From Nonomuraea helvata (GTDB lineage: Bacteria; Actinomycetota; Actinomycetes; Streptosporangiales; Streptosporangiaceae): a DNA stretch of 64,000 nt. Numbering within the stretch: the stretch's first letter is position 1; every line of letters begins with the position of its first letter. The notes under the pieces were generated by a model that was not told where the DNA came from, ran no database searches, and saw nothing but the letters and a program-made list of their open reading frames with translations. Of the stretch, positions 9,587-16,833 are shown piece after piece. The stretch covers positions 248,001-312,000 of the forward strand of contig NZ_BAAAXV010000001.1 in NCBI RefSeq assembly GCF_039535785.1, read 5' to 3'. Both the position numbers and the translations under genes were made by a program.

Positions 9587-10516
9587 TCAGGACCAGGGCG
9601 CGACGGGGTACCAGGGGATGATGTCCCTGCGGGCCAGGAGCCGAAGGTCCCAGTACAGGAAGGTGAACACGCCTGCGACGATCAGCGTCACCGCGGTCAG
9701 CGCGGCGGCGCGGCCGGGCCTGGCCTCCAGCCACCGCCGCAGCCTGCTCCCGGCGAACCTGGCCATGATCAGGAACAGCAGCGCCATGATGACGATGTTG
9801 CCGAGCGACTGCAGGACGAAGGCGGCCGCGCCGTACAGCGGGTTGCCGCTCTCCGCGGCGTCCCTGAACAGGTGGCGGAACATGGGGTAGGGCCGCCCGA
9901 TGAGGAATCCGCCGATCAGGGCGCCCATGAACACCAGCCGCGCACGCGGTGCGCGGGCGAACGGGTCGGGCACCAGGCCGATCGCGGCCAGGCCCAGGTA
10001 GAGCATGGCCAGGCCGACGAGGCCGAAGACCACCATCGACTGGATGCTGCGCGGCGAGAGGGTGCCTGCCGCGTTCTGCGCGGTGGAGAACTGCGGCATC
10101 GCGGTGCCCACCGCGCCGACGACCGCTCCGTAGACGGCCGAGACCGCGACCATGCCGGCCGTCAGCAGGCCCAGCGGCGCCAGCGTCCGCGTCAGCCTGT
10201 TCCCCGTCGTCACCATGGGGGCGACCGCGCCGAACACGGCGATGTTGCACGCGGTGAACGTGCCCGCCAGGCCGCTGACGAAGGCGAACACGATCCCGGC
10301 CGCGAAGCCGACGATGGGCTGCTCGCCCGCGTGCTCGCCGAGGAAGGCGTCAGCCACCGCGCCTCCGATGGTGCTGTCGACGAAGCTCGCCGACCAGACC
10401 ACCGTCAGGGCGAACCCGGCCAGGCTGCTCAGCGCGACGAGCAGCAGGCGTCTGCGTGGCAGGCCGGTGCTCGTCGTGCCGGTTTCTCGCCTGGACAACG
10501 TCGCTGTCTCACTCAT
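9587..10516 (-). CDS. Polytopic membrane protein of the enediyne operon
   Basis: 309-residue protein with about seven to eight hydrophobic helices, beginning MSETATLSRRETG. GGGAGG stands shortly before ATG 10516. The pattern of paired small-residue helices (GFAAGIVFAFVSGLAG, GLVGLAMLYLGLAAIGL) and a conserved-looking GRPYPMFR loop resembles cytochrome c biogenesis/DsbD-type transmembrane proteins, but no CXXC is seen. It is the first gene of the co-directional run that leads into unbL-unbV-unbU-pksE, so it probably serves the warhead pathway. Function not assigned. Confidence 0.8.
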   Translation of the reverse strand: MSETATLSRRETGTTSTGLPRRRLLLVALSSLAGFALTVVWSASFVDSTIGGAVADAFLGEHAGEQPIVGFAAGIVFAFVSGLAGTFTACNIAVFGAVAPMVTTGNRLTRTLAPLGLLTAGMVAVSAVYGAVVGAVGTAMPQFSTAQNAAGTLSPRSIQSMVVFGLVGLAMLYLGLAAIGLVPDPFARAPRARLVFMGALIGGFLIGRPYPMFRHLFRDAAESGNPLYGAAAFVLQSLGNIVIMALLFLIMARFAGSRLRRWLEARPGRAAALTAVTLIVAGVFTFLYWDLRLLARRDIIPWYPVAPWS

Positions 10517-10642
10517 GGTGGGGCCTCCCTGGGCGTCAGTACGGCCGTGCGTCCTCCTCAGGATGTGCCGCGACGCGGAGGCGGGCACATCGCAAAATGC
10601 GCTATCCGCCGGTGAGCCGGAGGAAGAGCACGATCCGATAGA

Positions 10643-10834
10643 TCAGCCGGCCCAGCCGCTCAGCCGCCACTCGCTCCGGCCGCCGGCGGCCAGCGGCCCG
10701 CGCAGCGACCGGGCGGGGTCGGCCCAGCCCGCGGCCTCGGCGCCGGCCTTCCTCGCCAGGCACCGGGCCATGGCCAGCTTGATCGCTTCCAGTTCCTCAG
10801 GGGTCGCCTGGCCCCGCACCACGGTCAGTTCCAT
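10643..10834 (-). CDS. accE: Acyl-CoA carboxylase epsilon subunit
   Basis: 63-residue protein with the actinobacterial AccE pattern: LTVVRGQATPEELEAIKLAM at the N-terminus and a Trp-rich end (WADPARSLRGP ... WRLSGWAG). AccE stabilises the alpha-beta complex of acetyl- or propionyl-CoA carboxylases; here it could boost malonyl-CoA supply for the two iterative synthases. No alpha or beta subunit is in the window. The start is set at ATG 10834, where similarity begins. Confidence 0.85.
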   Translation of the reverse strand: MELTVVRGQATPEELEAIKLAMARCLARKAGAEAAGWADPARSLRGPLAAGGRSEWRLSGWAG

Positions 10835-11013
10835 GGCTTCGACGCTCGCCCGGGCGCGGGCGCGCGCGCATCTCCGGCCGTGCCGCCGAATATCCGCGGA
10901 AAACCGATGGCAGCTTCTTGCCACCCGTCGGCAACTAGGTGACGGCCATTTCTCTGGATACCGATGGCCGGCCCCGGCACCATGAAATTACGAAAGCAAT
11001 CGGAGCACAATCC

Positions 11014-11020
11014 AGAGGAG
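11014..11020 (+). promoter_or_regulatory. Strong ribosome binding site of the 21-codon mini-ORF
   Basis: AGAGGAG, six bases before ATG 11027. The downstream phosphopantetheinyl transferase start at 11103 has no comparable site, so ribosomes probably load here. Confidence 0.7.
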
Positions 11021-11026
11021 CAGACA

Positions 11027-11092
11027 ATGTGCCCGAAATTCCTGATCCAGCTGTTTTCCCGGGTGAAGTCCAACGGCACCACGTGGGACTGA
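11027..11092 (+). CDS. 21-residue mini-ORF upstream of the phosphopantetheinyl transferase
   Basis: ATG at 11027 after an ideal AGAGGAG site; the peptide begins MCPKFLIQLF and ends SNGTTWD, then TGA. It stops ten bases before the start of the transferase gene, which itself has only an AT-rich sequence (GATAAATCTATT) in front. Two readings: a leader cistron that couples translation into the transferase, or a short peptide in its own right (one Cys, two Thr, C-terminal Trp-Asp). I recognise no family. The region is less GC-rich than its surroundings. Confidence 0.5.
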   Translation: MCPKFLIQLFSRVKSNGTTWD

Positions 11093-11102
11093 TAAATCTA
11101 TT

Positions 11103-11852
11103 ATGCCGATAAAACAGCTCGACGACGATGAATGCCACATTTGGTGGGCGGACGCCCAGGATTTCCCCGTCGAGGCCCTCCGCGCCGACCTCGCCGCCAC
11201 CGAGGTCATCCGGGCGAGCAGGTATCGCAACCCGGCGGCCCGGCGGCAGTTCGTCACGGCCTGCTGGCTGCTCCGCACCACGGCGGCGCGGCAGCTCGGC
11301 GTGGCGCCCGCGGAGGTCCGGATCGATCGCCGCTGCCCGGACTGCGGCAGGCCCCATGGCAAGCCGCAGATCCTGGGCACGAGCCGGCCGCTGTACGCGT
11401 CCGTGAGCCACTCCGGCGGCCGCGTGGCGGTGGCCCTCTGCCCCGCCGTGCCGATCGGCGTCGACGTCGAGTCGGTACGTGACGTGCCGGTCGCGGAGAC
11501 CGCGTTGGCCTCGGCGGAGCTCGCCGCGTTACGATCCCTACCGATGCGTGAGCACAGGGCCGGGTTCGCGAGGGCATGGGTGCGCAAGGAGGCGGCGCTC
11601 AAGGCCACCGGCCACGGTCTGCGCATCCCGCCGGACAAGGTGATCGTCTCGATCGCCGAGGAGCCCGCCGAATTACTCGACTGGCCGCTCGATCTGCCGT
11701 CCCGTTCGGTCCGGCTCCACACGCTCGCCCCCGGCCACGGCTACATCGGGGCCATCGCGCTCCTGGACGAAAGCCGCTCCGTGCGGGTCTCCGAATCGGA
11801 TGCGACCCGTCTCTGCTCTTCGTACGCCGAAGAATTCACCGTTGCCGCATGA
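11103..11852 (+). CDS. Sfp-type 4'-phosphopantetheinyl transferase
   Basis: 249-residue transferase that converts apo carrier proteins to holo form using CoA. Visible motifs: YASVSHSGG, the magnesium-binding GVDVESV, and FARAWVRKEAALKATG (W-x-K-E-A). An additional CPDCGRPHGKP segment is typical of Sfp/EntD enzymes. Likely clients are the ACP of the NcsB-like aromatic PKS and possibly other carrier proteins; PksE enzymes carry their own transferase domain. Divergent from the accE/warhead operon; translation is probably coupled to the 21-codon ORF just upstream. Confidence 0.93.
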   Translation: MPIKQLDDDECHIWWADAQDFPVEALRADLAATEVIRASRYRNPAARRQFVTACWLLRTTAARQLGVAPAEVRIDRRCPDCGRPHGKPQILGTSRPLYASVSHSGGRVAVALCPAVPIGVDVESVRDVPVAETALASAELAALRSLPMREHRAGFARAWVRKEAALKATGHGLRIPPDKVIVSIAEEPAELLDWPLDLPSRSVRLHTLAPGHGYIGAIALLDESRSVRVSESDATRLCSSYAEEFTVAA

Positions 11853-11879
11853 TGCCAATGGGTGCTCTGAATCTGCGAG

Positions 11880-11915
11880 ATCTGGGGAATCTGGGGAATC
11901 TGGGGAATCTGGGAA
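11880..11915. repeat. Four tandem 9-bp repeats
   Basis: ATCTGGGGA at 11880, 11889 and 11898, then ATCTGGGAA at 11907. They lie in the 96-bp gap between the transferase and the hydrolase gene, immediately upstream of the hydrolase start. Possible regulator sites or simple slippage. Confidence 0.9.
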
Positions 11916-11948
11916 ATACTGCCACCGCGAGTTTCCAAGAGGCGCGTC

Positions 11949-12713
11949 ATGAGGAGCTACATACTTGTTCCCGGTCTGTGGGCCGGAGCATGGGTATGGC
12001 ACCGGGTCGAGCGGCGGCTGAGGGCCGCCGGCCACCGTGCCTTCGCCCTCACGCTGTCCGGCCTGTCGAGCGATCCGGCGGGCTCCGGCAGCGAGGCGAG
12101 TGACGTCACGCTCGCCGACCACGTCGATGACGTCCTGTCCGTCCTCATCGAGCACGACCTGGACGACGTGGTCCTGGTCGCCCATGACTACGGTGGCGTC
12201 GTCGCCGGCTGCGTGGTCGACCGGGCGCCGGAGCGGGTGTCCCACACCGTCTACGTGGAGGCGTTCCTCGCGCACGACGGCAGGTCCATGCTCGACGCGT
12301 TCCCCGACGGCGTACACGCGGAGGAGCTGCGTCTCATCGCCGACAACGGCGGCCGGCTTCCCCCGCCGCCTCTCGCGGCCATCGCCGACGGGCAGGACCT
12401 GTCCTCCAGGGACGCGCGCTGGCTCGCCAAGCGCTTCGTCGCTCATCCCGGGCGTTCGATCTCCGGCCCGGCGACGCTCGGGCGGCCGGCGGCGGGTCAC
12501 CCGGCGACGTACGTGGTGTGCGAGCAGGATCATTTCGCGGGAAGCGTCGGCGACGACATCGACCGCCTGCGTGACGAGCCGGGGTGGACGTTCCGCACGC
12601 TGCCGACGGGCCGCTGGCCGATGCTCTCCGTCCCGGACGAGCTCGTCGAGCTGCTCCTCGACGTGGGCCGTGCGGCGGGAGCCGTCAGGGCCGAGACCGC
12701 GGCGGGCGAGTGA
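11949..12713 (+). CDS. Alpha/beta hydrolase with Asp in the nucleophile elbow
   Basis: 254-residue esterase/hydroxynitrile-lyase-like alpha/beta hydrolase. The N-terminus SYILVPGLWAGAWVWHRVE matches the family (oxyanion-hole region HGxxxGaw). The nucleophile elbow reads VAHDYGGVV where most relatives have HSYGG; Asp there is the nucleophile of epoxide hydrolases and haloalkane dehalogenases. The usual C-terminal catalytic His is not evident: the end reads FRTLPTGRWPML, where GH is usual. It may be an epoxide/ester hydrolase with altered chemistry or a non-catalytic member. Its stop abuts the stop of the convergent regulator gene. Confidence 0.82.
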   Translation: MRSYILVPGLWAGAWVWHRVERRLRAAGHRAFALTLSGLSSDPAGSGSEASDVTLADHVDDVLSVLIEHDLDDVVLVAHDYGGVVAGCVVDRAPERVSHTVYVEAFLAHDGRSMLDAFPDGVHAEELRLIADNGGRLPPPPLAAIADGQDLSSRDARWLAKRFVAHPGRSISGPATLGRPAAGHPATYVVCEQDHFAGSVGDDIDRLRDEPGWTFRTLPTGRWPMLSVPDELVELLLDVGRAAGAVRAETAAGE

Positions 12714-13700
12714 CTAGATCCAGTTCTCCTCTTTGGCGCGCAGAGCCGCCTGGAACCGGTTCACCGCTCCGAGGCGGGACATGAGGTCGGCGACGTACCG
12801 CCGGTAGGTGCGGACGGAGATGCCGAGGTCTCTGGCCGCTATCTCGTCCTTGTCCGCCGAGGCCAGGGCGGTGAGGACGCTTCGCTCCAGCTCCGACAGC
12901 CCGGGGCCCTCCTGGCCCTCCCCCTCGTGCCCCCCGAAGTCGTCGGCGGCCTCCCACAGCCCGTCGAAGTAGATGACGAGCTGGGAGACCAGGCCGGGCT
13001 CGCGTACGAGCAGCGCCCCTCTCGAGCTCTCCTTGGGATCGATGGGCACCACCGCCACGCTCCGGTCGAAGACCACCATGCGGTCCATCCGCTCCTCCGT
13101 GATGCGGACCTGACCGCCGAGCTGGGTGAACTCCCTCAGGTACGACGACACGTGGGGCACCTCCAGCGCCTGCGGATGGTAGATGCTCTTCACCGCGAGA
13201 CCGCGCCGGAGCAGGCGCGTGTCCGCCAGCCTGGCCGTCTCGATGGCGGGCTTCGACAGCCCTCCCCCAGGGTGCAGGCACAGCACCTCGGTGTAGGAGA
13301 AGAACGCGAGATCGTCGATCTGCCGCCTGACCCGGTCGATGCCCTCGATGCGCTCGATCGCCAGGCTCGTGTCCCGCGCCGCGCCGCGCCGGCGGTCCTC
13401 GACGAGGGAGGTGATCGCGTCGCGGGCGGCCATGACGCGGCGGATGTCCTGGTTCAGCTCTTCGATCCGCTGCTCGACGAGGCGCTCTATCGCGATGCGC
13501 GGGTCTTCGGCCACCACGTGGTGGCGATCGGCGAGGTCGAGCAGGCCGAGCTCGCCGAGAGACTCGACGGCGGCCTCGACCGAGTCGGGGTCCAGGTCCA
13601 GCGCCTGCCGGACCGATCCGATCTCGTCGCCCTCCCGGCGGAGGAAGAACCGGTAGATCGCCTCGGCCTCCGGGGAGACGCCCACGGCCTCCAAACGCAT
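12714..13700 (-). CDS. LuxR-type regulator with TrmB-like N-terminal domain
   Basis: 328 residues. The first 80 look like a winged helix (GVSPEAEAIYRFFL ... LGELGLLDLADRH), followed by a helical linker and a phospholipase-D-like sensor region (RRGLAVKSIYHPQALE ... VVVFDRSVAVVPID-like). The C-terminal 65 residues are a LuxR HTH (LSELERSVLTALASADKDEIAARDLGISVRTYRRYVADLMSRLG, given here as seen around residues 260-320). This architecture is common among actinomycete pathway regulators, and it is a candidate cluster regulator. GGTGAG precedes ATG 13700. A 230-bp gap with iterated 21-bp motifs lies upstream. Confidence 0.88.
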   Translation of the reverse strand: MRLEAVGVSPEAEAIYRFFLRREGDEIGSVRQALDLDPDSVEAAVESLGELGLLDLADRHHVVAEDPRIAIERLVEQRIEELNQDIRRVMAARDAITSLVEDRRRGAARDTSLAIERIEGIDRVRRQIDDLAFFSYTEVLCLHPGGGLSKPAIETARLADTRLLRRGLAVKSIYHPQALEVPHVSSYLREFTQLGGQVRITEERMDRMVVFDRSVAVVPIDPKESSRGALLVREPGLVSQLVIYFDGLWEAADDFGGHEGEGQEGPGLSELERSVLTALASADKDEIAARDLGISVRTYRRYVADLMSRLGAVNRFQAALRAKEENWI

Positions 13701-13769
13701 CTTCTCACCTCACCCCCGCGACCCCGCCGCGCCGCCGCGGCCAGGCGGACGGCACGCACCTCCCGAACG

Positions 13770-13884
13770 CGTCGCCGATCGGACGGGCGGCGGGGCACCA
13801 CCCAGACACGTCACCGACCGGATGGGCGGGGCGGCGCTGCGGCGCGGCAGTCCCGCCTGAGCGCGTTGCCGACCGGGCGGGCGC
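13770..13884. repeat. Three imperfect 21-bp repeats upstream of the LuxR-type gene
   Basis: CGTCGCCGATCGGACGGGCGG at 13770, CGTCACCGACCGGATGGGCGG at 13809 and CGTTGCCGACCGGGCGGGCGC at 13864, spacing 39 and 55 bases. They fill the gap between the GT39 and LuxR-type genes, where no coding sequence is seen. Possibly iterated operator sites, or decayed repeat DNA. Confidence 0.75.
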
Positions 13885-13930
13885 GGCTCCGTGGCCGGGC
13901 GCCCGCCCGGTCTCGTTCGTGAACGCCGCG

Positions 13931-15967
13931 TCAGCCGCACCGGTACAGCGTCGCGTCGCCGAAGCTGGGGAGCGGCAGCAGGCGCTCCTGCGGCGGGGTC
14001 CCGCCGTAGGCGGCCGGGTCGACGGCGCTGCAGTTGCCCACGACCCAGGCCACGCGCTCCTTCTGCCGCTCGCCCCCCATGCCCGCGAGGCCGCCCATCC
14101 GGGGCCCGCCCGGCGCGGCCGAGAGCACGAACCTCAGCTTGCCCTGCGCGACCCACTGGCGGAGCTGACCGACCGAGGGCACGTTGTCGGCGCCCAGGTA
14201 CCCGCCCATGCTGACGACCACCGCGTCGCTGTCGATGATGAACGACGACGCCGCGAGCCCACCGCCCTCGACGGCGAGAGCGATCTCCGCGTTCCCCGAG
14301 TTCCGTACGGCGTAGTCCAGGGCCTTCCGGTTCTCGGCGGAGAGCGTGGCGCCGGCGAACCCGCCGCCGCGCGGCGGCCGGGCCTGGACGTCCTCCAGGC
14401 CCGGGATCTTCACCCCCGGCGGCAGCTCGCCCCTGGTCAGCGCGTTCAGGGCCTCGTTGGGCGGTCCGGCAGAGGGGAAGCCGCCGTTGGTCTTGTGCTC
14501 GATCGCGGTGCCCGCCGACCACACCGCCGGGGTGACGAGCATCGACACCACGCCGGCGAGCAGCGCCCAGCGGCCCGGCGCCGCCCGCCCGCCCCCCGCC
14601 CTGCCGGCGACCAGGCCGAGCACGGCGAGGACGGCGGTGGCGAGCACGACCCAGCGCGTCCAGCCGTGCCACGAGGTGTCCCTTGAGATCAGCACGATCG
14701 TCCAGGCCGCGGTCAGGGCGACCGCCGCAGGGAGCAGGATCCACGAGCGGCCGCCCCCGTGGCGGTACTCGCGCCACAGGCCGGCGAGTCCGGCCGCCGA
14801 GATCGCGGCGATCGCCGGCGCCAGGCTGGTCGTGTAGTACGGGTGCCAGATGCCCTCCGTGAAGCTGAAGACGGCGATCGTCACCAGCAGCCAGCTGCCC
14901 CACAGCAGCCAGCCAGCCCGCTGAAGGCGGTCCCCCGGGATCGCGTGCCAGAGCCTGCGGTATCCCGCCGCTCCCACGACGGCCAGGATGAGCAGGCTGA
15001 ACGGGAGCAGCCACGAGATCTGGCCGCCTGCCTCGGGGCCGAACATCCGGGTGACGGTCGGCTCGCCGCCGGACATCCCGACGGCCCCCAGCTGGACGTT
15101 GAGCCCGGATCCGCCGTACTGCTGGCCGAAGTTGAAGATCTTGCCGAAGCCGTTGTAGCCGAAGATGTTCTCGAGCGCGCCGCCGTTCAGCGTCGCGCCC
15201 ATGAACGGCTTGCTTCCGGGCCACAGGTCGAACAGCACCGGCCACCAGAACGACGTGACCGCCAGCACGGCTCCCGCGCCCAGCAGGTCCGCCACCCGGC
15301 GCCTGATCGGGGCGGCGGCGCTCACGAGATACACCAGCGCGATGGCAGGGACGACGACCCACGCCGCCATCAGCTTGGTCAGGAACCCGCAGCCGACGTA
15401 GCACGCGCTGAGGTACAGCCAGCGCCCGTTGCCGGTGTGGACGGCGCGCGTGCACGCGTACGCGGCCGCCACGAGCAGCAGCACCAGCAGCGTGTCGGTG
15501 TTGTTGCTGCGGTTGATGGCGACCGTCACCGGGGTGAGCGCCAGGATCAGCGCCGCGACCAGCGCCACGTTCTGCCCCGCCCAGATCCGTACGGTGCGGT
15601 GCAGCAGGAAGACGGCGGCGACGCCCTCGATCACCTGGGGCAGCATGATGGACCAGCTGTGGAAGCCGAACGCCCACACCATGAGCACCTGCGGCCAGAA
15701 GGCCAGGGGCGGCTTGGCGGCGGTGACGGAGCCGTACGGGTCGCCCGCCGCGAAGAGGAAGTTCGTGAAACTCCCGGTCATCGATTTGACGGCGGCCGAA
15801 TAGTAGGCGTTCGCGTAGTCGCCCGAGTCGAGGGCCCACCCGTACAGCAAGGCCGCGAGCGCGCAGATGCCCAGAAGGGCCCACGTGTGCTTCCGCGTGG
15901 CGCCGCGTGCCGCGCTTCTCGGCGTGGGCGGGGCGGTCAGCGGTGGGCTCTGCGTGGCAGAGGACAT
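13931..15967 (-). CDS. Glycosyltransferase family 39 (ArnT/PMT-like) membrane protein
   Basis: 678-residue multispanning protein of the dolichyl/undecaprenyl-phosphate sugar-dependent mannosyltransferase superfamily. The first extracytoplasmic loop carries GWALDSGDYANAYYSAAVKSM and the GT39-like SVTAAKPPLAFW segment; about 11-12 helices follow, then a soluble C-terminal domain with GGYLGADN and FVLSAAPG. Such enzymes move a sugar from a polyprenyl-phosphate carrier to an acceptor outside the membrane. In this cluster it is unexpected; it could belong with the GT2-GtrA gene at 31 kb, which is of the type that makes or flips polyprenyl-phosphate sugars. Confidence 0.88.
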   Translation of the reverse strand: MSSATQSPPLTAPPTPRSAARGATRKHTWALLGICALAALLYGWALDSGDYANAYYSAAVKSMTGSFTNFLFAAGDPYGSVTAAKPPLAFWPQVLMVWAFGFHSWSIMLPQVIEGVAAVFLLHRTVRIWAGQNVALVAALILALTPVTVAINRSNNTDTLLVLLLVAAAYACTRAVHTGNGRWLYLSACYVGCGFLTKLMAAWVVVPAIALVYLVSAAAPIRRRVADLLGAGAVLAVTSFWWPVLFDLWPGSKPFMGATLNGGALENIFGYNGFGKIFNFGQQYGGSGLNVQLGAVGMSGGEPTVTRMFGPEAGGQISWLLPFSLLILAVVGAAGYRRLWHAIPGDRLQRAGWLLWGSWLLVTIAVFSFTEGIWHPYYTTSLAPAIAAISAAGLAGLWREYRHGGGRSWILLPAAVALTAAWTIVLISRDTSWHGWTRWVVLATAVLAVLGLVAGRAGGGRAAPGRWALLAGVVSMLVTPAVWSAGTAIEHKTNGGFPSAGPPNEALNALTRGELPPGVKIPGLEDVQARPPRGGGFAGATLSAENRKALDYAVRNSGNAEIALAVEGGGLAASSFIIDSDAVVVSMGGYLGADNVPSVGQLRQWVAQGKLRFVLSAAPGGPRMGGLAGMGGERQKERVAWVVGNCSAVDPAAYGGTPPQERLLPLPSFGDATLYRCG

Positions 15968-16168
15968 GCGATTTCCTTCCGACGTTGCCGGCGGGGGCCC
16001 TCACAGCGTTCACCGCCGCCGGCCACGCGGCATCTCCGGAGTTGCCCGTCTCGGGGCGGCGGTGTGAGAACTTCACGCCCAGTCGGTGTTCAGCGCACTG
16101 TTCGCCGAGGTCAGACGTCATCCAGACTCGGATGGCGAAAGGCCGGACCCGACAACCGAGGAGAGACG

Positions 16169-16537
16169 ATGAAATACGCGATCTTCATCTACAGCAATCC
16201 CACGACCTGGGCGCACCCCACGTTCATGCACCAGGAGGGACTGACGCAGGATGAAAGAGACGCGCGGATGAACGAGTTCGGGCTGCTCATGAAGGAGATA
16301 TCCGAATCCGGGGAGCTCGTCATCGGGCAGCCGCTCGACGACCCGGCCCGCGCCCGGACGATCCGCCTGCAGGGCGATTCGCTGACCACCGTCGACGGGC
16401 CTTTCCACGAATCTCCCCAGCGGCTCGCCGGTTACTTCATCGTCGACTGCGAGAGCATCGACCGCGCCGTGGACATCGCGTCCAGGTTCCCGGACGCACG
16501 CGACGGGGCGACCGAAGTAAGGGCTCTCGTGGAGTAG
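16169..16537 (+). CDS. YciI-family protein
   Basis: 122-residue YciI/DGPF-type protein (dimeric ferredoxin-like fold): MKYAIFIYSNPTTWA at the start, VDGPFHESPQRLAGYFIVDC in the centre, and ASRFPDARDGATEVRAL at the end. The His/Asp pair of this fold is used catalytically in some members, but many have no known reaction. GAGGAGA stands before ATG 16169. It immediately precedes the 23-codon peptide gene and may be part of the same unit. Confidence 0.85.
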   Translation: MKYAIFIYSNPTTWAHPTFMHQEGLTQDERDARMNEFGLLMKEISESGELVIGQPLDDPARARTIRLQGDSLTTVDGPFHESPQRLAGYFIVDCESIDRAVDIASRFPDARDGATEVRALVE

Positions 16538-16636
16538 CAATTTAAAAGTAGTGGCGCCGCACGGACCCTTGTCATTCTGGACACAGAACGGATCACATCA
16601 GCGCCGTTCTTGGTTCCCGACAAGAAGGAGAAAGAC

Positions 16637-16708
16637 ATGAAGGTCTCCGTGAAGGTTCGCCAGACCCCCCTCAAGGCCAAGAAGATGCTGGGCTGCAAGG
16701 CCAGCTGA
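16637..16708 (+). CDS. 23-residue candidate precursor peptide
   Basis: A 24-codon ORF (ATG 16637, TGA 16706) with AAGGAG six bases before the start. The peptide starts MKVSVKVRQTPLKAKK and ends MLGCKAS: strongly basic, with one Cys four residues from the C-terminus, one Thr and two Ser. An 11-bp hairpin with a T-run follows within 65 bases, and then a SagB-type dehydrogenase gene. Short basic peptide, strong ribosome binding site, terminator and dehydrogenase together are the usual layout of a RiPP precursor. I recognise no known precursor family; it is shorter than most, comparable to PqqA or mycofactocin precursors. Not tested by homology. Confidence 0.65.
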   Translation: MKVSVKVRQTPLKAKKMLGCKAS

Positions 16709-16772
16709 ACGGCCTGAATCCCGAGTTGCGCCATCACCCCATTAGCTGCGCAGCTTGAACAAATGGGTTGAC

Positions 16773-16810
16773 GGGGGCGGGTCTTCTCGACCCGCCCCCT
16801 CAACATTTTT
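16773..16810 (+). terminator. Intrinsic terminator/attenuator after the 23-residue peptide gene
   Basis: Perfect 11-bp stem (16773-16783 with 16789-16799), TTCTC loop, then TCAACATTTTT. It lies between the peptide and dehydrogenase genes, so it would give more peptide transcript than enzyme transcript. Confidence 0.85.
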
Positions 16811-16833
16811 CCATCACATTGAGGAGTCCTTCA

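Noticed and set aside
11853..11948. Small coding sequence over the 9-bp repeats (LGN repeats)
   Set aside because: The frame runs on into the hydrolase gene out of frame and has no start with a ribosome binding site.
16569..16600. Promoter (TTGTCA plus a -10) before the 23-residue peptide
   Set aside because: A TTGTCA is present at 16569, but the sequence at the right spacing does not resemble a -10 element, so I do not call it.
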